Source of the DNA: Lacinutrix sp. C3R15
GTDB lineage: Bacteria; Bacteroidota; Bacteroidia; Flavobacteriales; Flavobacteriaceae
Direction of reading: 5' to 3'
DNA: 64,000 bases
Assembly: GCF_018860825.1 (NCBI RefSeq)
Contig: NZ_JAHKPZ010000038.1
Location: forward strand, 1 to 64,000
Shown: one piece after another, positions 1 to 8,706 of the stretch
Layout of the letters: the number at the start of each line of letters is the position of its first letter
How positions within the stretch are numbered: position 1 is the stretch's first letter
Program-made: the position numbers and the translations under genes
The notes under the pieces: model-generated
Told to the model about the DNA's origin: nothing
Seen by the model: only the letters and a program-made list of their open reading frames with translations
Database searches by the model: none

Positions 1-54
1 TGCTTGCACTTGAACTACAAACAAGAAAGCGAGAATAATATATAATTTTTTCAT
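1..54 (-). CDS. N-terminus of an exported protein, cut by the window edge (possibly PorP/SprF family)
   Basis: On the minus strand an ATG at 54 opens a frame that runs off the left edge. The 18 visible residues are MKKLYIILAFLFVVQVQA: a basic start, a hydrophobic core and an A-x-A-like end, so a Sec signal peptide. It lies 17 bases downstream of the stop of the giant gene with a T9SS type-B sorting domain and on the same strand, so the two are probably co-transcribed. In Flavobacteriaceae genes for such surface proteins are commonly followed by a PorP/SprF-family outer-membrane protein. That identity is inferred from context only, because the mature part is not in the window. Confidence 0.55.
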   Translation of the reverse strand, partial: MKKLYIILAFLFVVQVQA

Positions 55-71
55 TTTAATTAATTAGTTAA

Positions 72-3000
72 TTAGTTTTCTCTATTTAAATATACCCAAG
101 ATGTTTTGGTTTTGTTTCCTTGATATTCCATTACGTAGAAATAAGTTCCTACTGGTAATTCATCGCCACTATCAGACTGACCATACCAATCATTAGTATA
201 ATTAGTTTTAGAGTATACTTTAATACCATGTCTGTTAAAAATTTCTAATTTACTAACATCATATCCTGTTAAATCGAAATTATCATTTTTACCATCATTA
301 TTAGGAGATATACCTTGAGGAATAATACAATTAATACTTTCTACAAGTACGTCATTGTAAACCACGCAACCTAAGTCATTAGTTACTTCTACCACGTAGT
401 TAAATGAACTTCCAGACATTGGAGGAGTAAAAATACTTGCATCTATAACAAATACATTATCACCAACAGTATTAGTTTGTAAAACAGAATCCATATCATC
501 ATATAATACATATGTTGCAGTACTAGCATCATAACTATCATTTGCTGGGTTAATAGTTAACTCATAAATAGCACCATTACAATCCCCTATTACTGTAAAA
601 TCAAATGCATCAAGAGTAGTTAAAACCTGAGTGCTAGTTTCACTACATACTCCTGAAGTTGTGTATTCTATAGTGTATGAAGTTCCTGGCAATGCATTAG
701 TAACTTCACCTGTTACAGGGTCAATTAGAGTTCCATCTGTTACTGCTGGGTTGAAACTAAAAGTTCCGCCAGCGTCTCCAGTAATTACCACAGTACCACC
801 ATCACATCCAGCAGTTACAGTAAACGATGCATCTTCTGCATCTAAAACAGTAACATCTTCTGAACTAGTTGCGGAACAAGAACCAGATGTAGTATATACT
901 ACCGTATATGTTTCTCCAGGTGTAGCCTCTGTTACTGTACCTGTTGCTGCATCAATTAATGCACCATCTGTTGGCACAGGATCAAAAGTAAATGTACCTC
1001 CTGTAGTTCCTGTAATTTCTGCAGTACCTCCATCACAAGTTGCTGTCATAGTAAAAGTAGCGTCTTCTACACTAGAATCATCAAAAGTAATTACAACATC
1101 ATCTGTAACAGTAGATGTACCACCTGTACAAAGCTCATAAGTAATAGAAGCTGTATATGTAGTTGTTTCTGTAGGTGAAACTGTTATTGTTTCAGTATCT
1201 CCTAAAGATGTAGTACCATCAAACCATTCAAAAGTATAGTTTGGAGTACCTCCTGAAGGAGCAAATCTCCAATACTCATCACTTGCAGACCAGTCTCCTG
1301 TATTTCTTCCTGGAGGAGTAAATGCAACCGTTCCTGCTACGTTTTGAACACCTATTACAGCGCTACCACTATTCCAAGTTGTACAAGTTGGTTTATCAAA
1401 AACATTTACATCAATATTGTTAGATGATTCATATAAAATAATCTGACTGCTTGATGTTAAAGAATTACAACTAAAGTGACATACATCTGTATAATTAACA
1501 ACAAACTGTCTATAAGGAGCAGAACCTAAAATATAATAATTGATATCACCACAAACACTTGGGTCTATATCATGCGCAACACCAAATATATTAGCTTCAG
1601 ATAATGCATTATTTGTACTATTAGGTAAACTATCTGTAAAGCCCCAAGCATTGTAGCCACCAGCATTTTCTAATTCAAAAGATAATACACCATTAGAACC
1701 AATAAGTATTTGACTATATGTTTCCCCAAAGAAACAGAATTCAAATCCTAATTCAATAATATCTGACCATGTATCATCAATATCTAAACTAGTTGGCTCA
1801 CCTCCACTTGTAGCAGGAGTTGGACAAACATCTAGAGCATTAACTACATAAGTATTAGTATCGGTTCCGAAAAGGTGGAAACTTGCAGTTAAGTCTGTTT
1901 CTGGATCATCACAGGTTACTGTTTGATCTTCACCAGCATAAATAATAGAACAAGGATTTGGTGCTGGAGGACAAACAAATGTTAATGACATGCTATCAAC
2001 AACACAGTTTGCGTCATCAGTATTTGCTGCAGAAAGTATAACTTCTGTATTCGCAGTATAAGGACCAAATACTACAACACCAGGTTCTGTTAGAACTTGA
2101 GGAGCACTACCTTGATCATCTGTTACTGTTATTGAAGTAGCGTCACCAAAGTCTGTAACGTTTACTTCTACGTTAAATTCTGGATTATCTGGATCTGTAT
2201 TACAATCACCAACCACATCAAAATCTACAGTTTGTGGTATACATGTTTGACACCATACATCAAAATCCCATGGTGTATAACCTGTACTTGATTGACAACT
2301 ACCTGAACCATCAGAATCTATTGCAACAGATATAGAGCTTCCAGTACTTGAAAATGTTAATCCTGTAAGATCTCCACCATTATCGTCTTGAAATAAAATA
2401 GAACCATCTGAATCATAAACAATTATTTCATCCCAAAAGTTTTCAATATCACCTGCATTAAACATAAGATTTAATGGGTAACCATCTGCACTTGCAAAAT
2501 AAAATACCATTGGGTCATTATTACCATAACAATATGTAGTATTATAAGGACCTGCTGCACAATCTATAATAACATTTGGATCATTACGTGTTGTAAAGCT
2601 TTCTTCTGTACAACCTGTAGCATCTCCATTACCATTATATGGTACAATAGTTACATAATACGTTGTAGCATAGTCTAAAGTTCCTGGATCATAAGTTAAA
2701 ACATCTCCTACATCTAAACCATTAAGCACATCTGTTCCTCCTGGTGTTGTACCTATATATAATTTATAACCGTCTACAATAACAGATGCTGCAGACCAAG
2801 TTAAATCATCATTTTCATCTACATCTATCTCACCATCCACAGGACCTGTAAGTGCTGCATTACAATTAGGTAAGGCTGTTGTATCTACACAAGCGACATC
2901 AAAACTAACTGGTGTATAACCACTAGATTCACAGCTTCCGAAACCATCTGCGTCAAAAAAGATATATAGATTACCACTATTACCTACAAAATTAAATCCT

Positions 3001-5396
3001 GCTAAATCACTATTACCTACAATTCCGTCATTAGAATCATATAAAAGTGTTCCGGTATTGTCTGTACCATCATAGATAAATAAATCATCCCATGTATTAC
3101 CAGAGAATGCACTTTCTTCTAAGAAACCAGCAAGAAAAGAAATTGAAATAGGGTTTCCGTTTGAAGATGCAAACCACAATTCAATTATTTCGTTATTTTC
3201 ATAACAAAATGTTGTATTTATTACTTCACTAGTATCACAATCTACAATTTGATTAGGATCATCTTTTACAGTAAAGCTTTCTTCTACACAATCTACAGCA
3301 GAACCATTAACATTGTATGGTACAATAGTTACATAATACGTTGTAGAATACTCTAATACTCCTGGGTCATATGTTAAAACATTTCCTACATCTAAATTAT
3401 CTAAAACGTCTACACCTCCTGGTGTTGTTCCTATAGACAAGTAATACCCTTCAACAAATACTGTTGCTGCACTCCATGTTAAATCTTCATTTTCATTTAC
3501 ATCTACTGCTCCGTTAACTGGAGAAGTTAGAGATGCATTACAGTTAGGTAAAGCTGTTGTATCTACACAAGAAACTGTAAAATTCCAAGGATTATTTGTA
3601 CAACTAACCACAGAACCATCTGATGTTACTCCTATTGAGATTGAACCTCCTGTAGAAGTAAACATTAATCCTGCTAGATTTCCTCCATTACCATAACCAT
3701 TATATAATTCTGTTCCGTCTGAATCTGTTACCACTAATTCATCAAAGATATTTTCTGTAGTTCCTGAATTAAAAACGACCACTAAAGGTGCTCCTGAATT
3801 ACTTGCAAAACTATACACTGTATTGTCGTTATTTTCATAACAAAAAATAGTATTTACTTCTTCACTTATAGAACAGTCTACTATTTGATTAGGATCATTT
3901 TCTGTTGTAAAAGTTTGTTCATTACAATTAACAGCTGAACCATTATCATTATAAGGAACAATAGTTACATAATACGTAGTTTCATAAGCTAAAGTACCTA
4001 AAGTATAATTTGTAGCTCCAAACACATCTACATTATCAACAACATCTGTTCCTCCTGGCGTTGTACCAACAGAAAGAATATAACCAGTAACTAAAACAGA
4101 AGCTGGGCTCCAAACTAAATCTGTATTTACATCTACATCTATTGCACCATTTACTGGTGTTGTTAAAGTAGCATTACAGTTTGGTAAAGCTGTTGTATCT
4201 ACACAAGACACATCAAAATCTATAGGTATATAACCATTAGCAGCACAACTTATAGAACTATCACTATCAATTTCAATAAAAACAAAACCTGAGGTAGCTA
4301 TTACAGAAACTCCTGTTAAATCTCCATCATTATTATCATCATAAAGTACGGTTCCTGTATTGTCAGTACCATCATAAATAGTAATTTCATCACAACAAGA
4401 CTCCATTTGTCCTGCATTAAAAAACACATTTAAAGGACCTCCTGTTGAACTTTGAAAGTTCCACGTTGTTGTATCACTGTTACCATAACAGTATACTGTA
4501 TTAATTGGTAAGCCTGAAGCACAATCTACAGGTGCATTTGGATCTGCTCCTGTTGTAAAGGTATATTCTGTACAATCTACTGCATCACCATTAGCATTAA
4601 AAGGAGTAATTGTTACATAATATGTAGTACCATATTCTAAATCTGGTAAGTCATAAGTTGTAGACAAACCTGTATTTACATTATCTAAAACATCTGTTCC
4701 TCCAGGAGTTGTACCAACAGATAAAGTATATCCTGTAGGTATTCCTGTTGCATCAGTCCATTCTAAATCTGTAGTAATAGAAACTCCTGAACTACCATTT
4801 GTTGGTGTAAGTAAGTTTACACAAGAAGGAGGATCTACAACTACTTGTGTTGCAGAAACATTATCTAAATACAGATAATAAGTAACATCTGTATCTGTAG
4901 TAATCCAATTAGTATTAATACGTAACTTAAAGTCACTTCCTGTTGGAACATCTGCTGCAGGAACTACTACAGACCAGTTAGCACAAATATTTGATGTAAC
5001 ATGGTTTGAATCATCAATAGTGTCAACTGTCACCCAGTTTGTCCCGTCATCTACAGAATATTGCACCAATATTTCACCCCAACCAGGTTGTGTTTCGGTT
5101 GTTGCTAAAGACCAATCTACTATTTTATAATCAAAGGCAATAGTTAAATCAGATCCATTAGATTCACCTACAATATTTGGCGAGGTAAGTTGTGCATCTG
5201 TATTTGTAACATCTAAGTTTGCTCTTACAGATCTACCATCACAGTTTTCAACAAAAGATACTGAGTAATCTTCTGCATCACTTGTCCAACCAGTTGGCAA
5301 AGTAACTCCAGAGTCGAAATTTTCTACTAAACCCACTTGGGAGAAGCCTACAAGAGACATAAACCCCAATAATAGGGAAAGGGTAATTTTTTTCAT
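72..5396 (-). CDS. Giant modular cell-surface protein with T9SS type-B (gliding-motility-associated, CHU_C) sorting domain
   Basis: This is a 1774-residue secreted protein. Residues 1-20 are a signal peptide, followed by an adhesion-like beta-domain (about 22-188). Four tandem units then alternate a fibronectin type III-like module (starting near 190, 403, 615 and 839, with the recurring motif GTTPGGTDVLDN) and a Cys-containing CUB-like module (for example NTVYCYGN and YDGTDNTGT). After about 1046 come an Ig-like stretch, a nidogen-like region (about 1140-1385), a PKD-like piece and two similar repeats with TATCDGGT/TAGCDGGT (about 1435-1600). The last 85 residues (from about 1690) hold ISPNNDGKND and end in a Lys/Thr-rich strand, the hallmark of the type-B C-terminal signal for type IX secretion. 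It is probably an adhesin or matrix protein anchored outside the outer membrane; the ligand is unknown. It probably forms an operon with the gene at the left edge. Confidence 0.9.
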   Translation of the reverse strand: MKKITLSLLLGFMSLVGFSQVGLVENFDSGVTLPTGWTSDAEDYSVSFVENCDGRSVRANLDVTNTDAQLTSPNIVGESNGSDLTIAFDYKIVDWSLATTETQPGWGEILVQYSVDDGTNWVTVDTIDDSNHVTSNICANWSVVVPAADVPTGSDFKLRINTNWITTDTDVTYYLYLDNVSATQVVVDPPSCVNLLTPTNGSSGVSITTDLEWTDATGIPTGYTLSVGTTPGGTDVLDNVNTGLSTTYDLPDLEYGTTYYVTITPFNANGDAVDCTEYTFTTGADPNAPVDCASGLPINTVYCYGNSDTTTWNFQSSTGGPLNVFFNAGQMESCCDEITIYDGTDNTGTVLYDDNNDGDLTGVSVIATSGFVFIEIDSDSSISCAANGYIPIDFDVSCVDTTALPNCNATLTTPVNGAIDVDVNTDLVWSPASVLVTGYILSVGTTPGGTDVVDNVDVFGATNYTLGTLAYETTYYVTIVPYNDNGSAVNCNEQTFTTENDPNQIVDCSISEEVNTIFCYENNDNTVYSFASNSGAPLVVVFNSGTTENIFDELVVTDSDGTELYNGYGNGGNLAGLMFTSTGGSISIGVTSDGSVVSCTNNPWNFTVSCVDTTALPNCNASLTSPVNGAVDVNENEDLTWSAATVFVEGYYLSIGTTPGGVDVLDNLDVGNVLTYDPGVLEYSTTYYVTIVPYNVNGSAVDCVEESFTVKDDPNQIVDCDTSEVINTTFCYENNEIIELWFASSNGNPISISFLAGFLEESAFSGNTWDDLFIYDGTDNTGTLLYDSNDGIVGNSDLAGFNFVGNSGNLYIFFDADGFGSCESSGYTPVSFDVACVDTTALPNCNAALTGPVDGEIDVDENDDLTWSAASVIVDGYKLYIGTTPGGTDVLNGLDVGDVLTYDPGTLDYATTYYVTIVPYNGNGDATGCTEESFTTRNDPNVIIDCAAGPYNTTYCYGNNDPMVFYFASADGYPLNLMFNAGDIENFWDEIIVYDSDGSILFQDDNGGDLTGLTFSSTGSSISVAIDSDGSGSCQSSTGYTPWDFDVWCQTCIPQTVDFDVVGDCNTDPDNPEFNVEVNVTDFGDATSITVTDDQGSAPQVLTEPGVVVFGPYTANTEVILSAANTDDANCVVDSMSLTFVCPPAPNPCSIIYAGEDQTVTCDDPETDLTASFHLFGTDTNTYVVNALDVCPTPATSGGEPTSLDIDDTWSDIIELGFEFCFFGETYSQILIGSNGVLSFELENAGGYNAWGFTDSLPNSTNNALSEANIFGVAHDIDPSVCGDINYYILGSAPYRQFVVNYTDVCHFSCNSLTSSSQIILYESSNNIDVNVFDKPTCTTWNSGSAVIGVQNVAGTVAFTPPGRNTGDWSASDEYWRFAPSGGTPNYTFEWFDGTTSLGDTETITVSPTETTTYTASITYELCTGGTSTVTDDVVITFDDSSVEDATFTMTATCDGGTAEITGTTGGTFTFDPVPTDGALIDAATGTVTEATPGETYTVVYTTSGSCSATSSEDVTVLDAEDASFTVTAGCDGGTVVITGDAGGTFSFNPAVTDGTLIDPVTGEVTNALPGTSYTIEYTTSGVCSETSTQVLTTLDAFDFTVIGDCNGAIYELTINPANDSYDASTATYVLYDDMDSVLQTNTVGDNVFVIDASIFTPPMSGSSFNYVVEVTNDLGCVVYNDVLVESINCIIPQGISPNNDGKNDNFDLTGYDVSKLEIFNRHGIKVYSKTNYTNDWYGQSDSGDELPVGTYFYVMEYQGNKTKTSWVYLNREN

Positions 5397-5594
5397 TTTA
5401 CGGTTAAGGTTAGTTAATAAATATTAAATATTTTTTTTGTAATTTACTGTTATATAAACTATTATATTTAATTGTGCTTTTTTTATTAAAACACCACCTA
5501 TATTTTGATGCTTTAATTAATTACCTAAAGTATAAAAAAAGATTAGCCCTAATAAATTAACTTTAATTTAATAGATTAAATACATTTTTATCCG

Positions 5595-5620
5595 ATAAAA
5601 AACCTGTTTTATTAACAGGT
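5595..5620 (-). terminator. Rho-independent terminator of the aldo/keto reductase gene
   Basis: A perfect 7-bp stem (ACCTGTT at 5602-5608 with AACAGGT at 5614-5620, loop TTATT) is followed on the minus strand by a run of T. It lies 20 bases after the stop of the 5641-6678 gene. Confidence 0.7.
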
Positions 5621-5640
5621 ATGGTGTTTTTGCAAATACT

Positions 5641-6678
5641 TTATGAAGTAGGATTTGGTATGGTATTATGCACCTCTTTTATCCTGTCTAAAACTTCTTT
5701 TTTTAGCTCAATATTTACACTATCTATATTTTCTTTTAATTGGGCTATTGTAGTTGCTCCTATAATATTACTTGTTACAAAAGGCTGCTGTGTTACAAAC
5801 GCTAGAGACATTTGTGCTAAACTCATATTATAATCTTCGGCTATTTTTAAATATTTTTTGGTAGCTTCTGTACAAGAGTCACTACTATACCTATTAAATC
5901 TAGAAAATAATTTTAATCTTGCATTAGCAGCTGCAGTACCTTTAATATACTTACCTGAAAGCACACCAAATGCCATTGGCGAATATGCTAACAAACCAAT
6001 ATTTTCTCGCATTGAAATTTCTGCCATATCCCCTTCAAAAACACGATTAAGTAAAGAGTATGCATTTTGAATGGTTATCATTCTTGGTAAGTTATGTTGT
6101 TTAGATTCTTCTAAATAACGCATGGTTCCCCAAGCTTTTTCGTTTGAAATTCCTATTTGACGAATTTTACCTGACTTGATAATTGTATCTAAAGTATGTA
6201 ATATTTCATTAAAATTATCTTGCCATGCATCATTTGGATTGTGTGCATAATCTCTAACTCCAAAAGTATTGGTTTGTCTTTCTGGCCAATGTAATTGATA
6301 CAGATCAATATAATCTGTTTGTAAACGCTCTAAACTTTTGTTTACAGCATCCTGAATAGCTTTTGGCGTAAAACCATCGGTTCTAATATGTGCCGTATAA
6401 TCTCCTGGTCCTGCAATTTTTGATGCCAACACAACCTTGTCTCTGTTTCCAGATTTTTTAAACCAATTACCTATTATACGTTCTGTTTCTGCATAAGTTT
6501 CGACATTTGCAGGAACTGGGTATAATTCTGCAGTATCAAAAAAATTCACTCCTTGATCTAAAGCATAATCCATTTGAGCAAACCCTTCGTCTTGGGTATT
6601 TTGATTTCCCCAAGTCATGGTACCTAAACAGATTTTACTTACTTTAATACTGGTATTTGGTAGTGTAGTATATTTCAT
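5641..6678 (-). CDS. Aldo/keto reductase (Tas-like)
   Basis: This 345-residue protein has the usual length of the NADPH-dependent aldo/keto reductase superfamily. It begins with MKYTTLPNTSIKVSKICLGT, a family-typical first strand, and has GTMTWG shortly after. The catalytic tetrad is visible: D48 (FFDTAE), Y53 (ELYPVP), K87 (ASKI) and H130 (LYQLHWP). The long insert after the Tyr (NVETYAETERIIG) and the LHWPER segment resemble the E. coli Tas branch. It would reduce aldehydes or ketones in the cytosol; the physiological substrate cannot be read from the sequence. The gene appears monocistronic, with a terminator just after it. Confidence 0.9.
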   Translation of the reverse strand: MKYTTLPNTSIKVSKICLGTMTWGNQNTQDEGFAQMDYALDQGVNFFDTAELYPVPANVETYAETERIIGNWFKKSGNRDKVVLASKIAGPGDYTAHIRTDGFTPKAIQDAVNKSLERLQTDYIDLYQLHWPERQTNTFGVRDYAHNPNDAWQDNFNEILHTLDTIIKSGKIRQIGISNEKAWGTMRYLEESKQHNLPRMITIQNAYSLLNRVFEGDMAEISMRENIGLLAYSPMAFGVLSGKYIKGTAAANARLKLFSRFNRYSSDSCTEATKKYLKIAEDYNMSLAQMSLAFVTQQPFVTSNIIGATTIAQLKENIDSVNIELKKEVLDRIKEVHNTIPNPTS

Positions 6679-6756
6679 CTTTAGTTTCTATAAAAGTGCT
6701 TTCTTTTTTAATTAGTTATAATAAATAACAAGCAGTATTGACTTTTTGCAACACTA

Positions 6757-7716
6757 TTAAATATCATTTAAAAGCTTAGTTACCTCGTCTAATTTAGGAG
6801 TTAAAATAACTTCTATTCTTCTATTTTTTGCTTTTCCTTCAGTAGTTTCATTACTTGCTATTGGTGCAAATTCCCCACGTCCTGCAGCAGTTAAATTTTC
6901 TGGTTGAATCGCTTTATTCTCCCTTAATATATTAACAATTGCTGTTGCACGTTTGGTTGACAAATCCCAGTTGCTAGAAATTTGTCCTGTTCCAGTATAT
7001 GGTACATTATCTGTATGCCCTTCAATTAAAACTGCTATTTCGGCATTTTCACCAAGTACAGAACCTAGTTGTTGTACTGCTTTTTTTCCTTGAACACCAA
7101 CTGCCCAACTACCAGATTCAAAAAGCAATTTATTCTCCATAGAGACATATACTTTTCCATCACGTTGCTCAACGGTTAATCCTTTACCTTCAAAATCTGT
7201 TAATGCTTTAGAGATGGCATTTTTTAATTGTGTCATTGCAGCATCTTTTGCAGCAATCATGTTTTCTAATTCGGCAACTCGATTAGAACGTTGTTCTAAT
7301 TCGCTTTTTATTTTTTCAAGCCTAAGATTTTCTGCTTCTAAGGCTTGTTCTTTAGCTTCTAATTGCGCTAATAACTCTCTATTTTTTTTAGAGTTTTCTG
7401 CTATAGATGCAGAACTGTTTTTTTCTAAAGCATCATAAGAAGCTTTTAAATTTTCTAGATTTGTTTTAGATGCATTATAATCTGCCTGCAATTGGTCTCT
7501 ATTAGCAATGGCTTGATCATAATCTTTTTTAAGCGTTGCGTAATCGTTTTCTGTTTTGTTATTTGCTTGTAAAAGAGATTCGTTTTCATCAGAAAGCTTT
7601 CTGTTTTCTTTTTTTAAGCTTGCATATTTACTTTCTAAATCTTTATATACTTTAGGCGAAACGCATGAGGTTACTGCTATTGTTGCTATTGCTAAAACTA
7701 CTAATTTACTTTTCAT
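6757..7716 (-). CDS. OmpA-family peptidoglycan-binding lipoprotein with coiled coil
   Basis: This is a 319-residue envelope protein. The N-terminus has a lipobox (VTSC, lipidated C18). Residues 25-165 are a long Lys/Glu/Leu-rich coiled coil. The C-terminal domain (about 185-305) is OmpA/MotB-like, with FESGSW, the GHTDN motif (233-237), D251, R256 and the NRRIEV end (298-303) that bind diaminopimelate in peptidoglycan. It probably tethers the outer membrane to the cell wall or acts as a spacer. This coiled-coil plus OmpA layout is common in Flavobacteriaceae and has no settled gene name. It lies alone between a reductase gene and exonuclease III on the same strand. Confidence 0.88.
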   Translation of the reverse strand: MKSKLVVLAIATIAVTSCVSPKVYKDLESKYASLKKENRKLSDENESLLQANNKTENDYATLKKDYDQAIANRDQLQADYNASKTNLENLKASYDALEKNSSASIAENSKKNRELLAQLEAKEQALEAENLRLEKIKSELEQRSNRVAELENMIAAKDAAMTQLKNAISKALTDFEGKGLTVEQRDGKVYVSMENKLLFESGSWAVGVQGKKAVQQLGSVLGENAEIAVLIEGHTDNVPYTGTGQISSNWDLSTKRATAIVNILRENKAIQPENLTAAGRGEFAPIASNETTEGKAKNRRIEVILTPKLDEVTKLLNDI

Positions 7717-7813
7717 ATTGTATTTGGGTTCTTTTGGGTTCTTTATATTCTGTCTTTTGATTTTTTGTAAAAACCAATTACTACTAACTAAAAACTAAGT
7801 AGTAGTTCTTTTA

Positions 7814-8572
7814 TTATTCTATTTCAACTAAAACTGGACAATGATCACTGTGCACAGCTTCTTGAAGAATAACGCTTCTTTTAATTTTTTCTTTTATAGG
7901 GTTTGCAACCATAGTATAATCTAAACGCCAACCTTTATTATTTGCTCTAGAATTTGCACGATAACTCCACCAGCTATATTCTTGTTTTTCTGGGTGTTTA
8001 TAACGAAAAGCATCTGTAAAACCACTAGCAATAAAATTGCCAATCCACTCTCTTTCTATAGGAAGAAAACCTGAAACGCCTTTCATTTTAGGATTATGTA
8101 TATCTATTTCTTCATGACATATATTATAATCGCCACAAATAACAAGATTAGGTATTTCTTTTTTTAAGTTATTAATATACTCCTGAAACATATCCATATA
8201 TTCTAACTTATGCTCCAATCTTGCATCATTTGTTCCAGAAGGCAAATACAAACTCATTACAGAAACATCTTTAAAATCTGCACGAATATTTCTACCTTCA
8301 AAATCCATAGACTCTATTCCTGTACCAAATTCTACATGATCCGGTTTAGTTTTACTTAAAATAGCAACACCACTATACCCTTTTTTTTGAGCAGAAAACC
8401 AATAATTATATTGGTAACCAGCTTCTACAAAAACATCTAAATCTAGTTGTTCTTTCATTGCTTTTATTTCTTGCAAACAAATTACATCTGGGTTTGCTGC
8501 TTTTAGCCAATCTATAAAGCCTTTATTTAGTGCTGCTCGAATTCCGTTTACGTTGTATGAGATTATTTTCAA
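7814..8572 (-). CDS. xth: Exodeoxyribonuclease III (AP endonuclease)
   Basis: This 252-residue protein belongs to the Mg-dependent exonuclease/endonuclease/phosphatase fold used in base excision repair. It cleaves 5' of abasic sites and has 3'-5' exonuclease activity. All family landmarks are present: N7 (ISYNVNGIRA), E35 (CLQEIKA), Y109 (LYLPSG), D148 and N150 (CGDYNI), D218 (GWRLDY) and the D243-H244 pair (HSDHCPV). The length matches ExoIII of the ExoA type. It probably has its own promoter; it diverges from the large outer-membrane protein gene that starts at 8707. Confidence 0.93.
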   Translation of the reverse strand: MKIISYNVNGIRAALNKGFIDWLKAANPDVICLQEIKAMKEQLDLDVFVEAGYQYNYWFSAQKKGYSGVAILSKTKPDHVEFGTGIESMDFEGRNIRADFKDVSVMSLYLPSGTNDARLEHKLEYMDMFQEYINNLKKEIPNLVICGDYNICHEEIDIHNPKMKGVSGFLPIEREWIGNFIASGFTDAFRYKHPEKQEYSWWSYRANSRANNKGWRLDYTMVANPIKEKIKRSVILQEAVHSDHCPVLVEIE

Positions 8573-8706
8573 AAGGTTTTTTATTTTAAAATAGTTATGT
8601 TTCAGCTAAAATAAATAATGCTTTACATTTACACTAAAATATTAATGTCCTTTTAACAAAAAACTATCCATAAAATATTTTAGGTATTTTTTAGTTTTAG
8701 TAACGC

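Noticed and set aside
631-1140. Open plus-strand frame of 169 residues inside the giant surface-protein gene
   Set aside because: It is antisense to a long gene with a signal peptide and a recognisable sorting domain, and its Val/Ser/Pro-rich sequence mirrors the Thr/Gly-rich repeats of the other strand.
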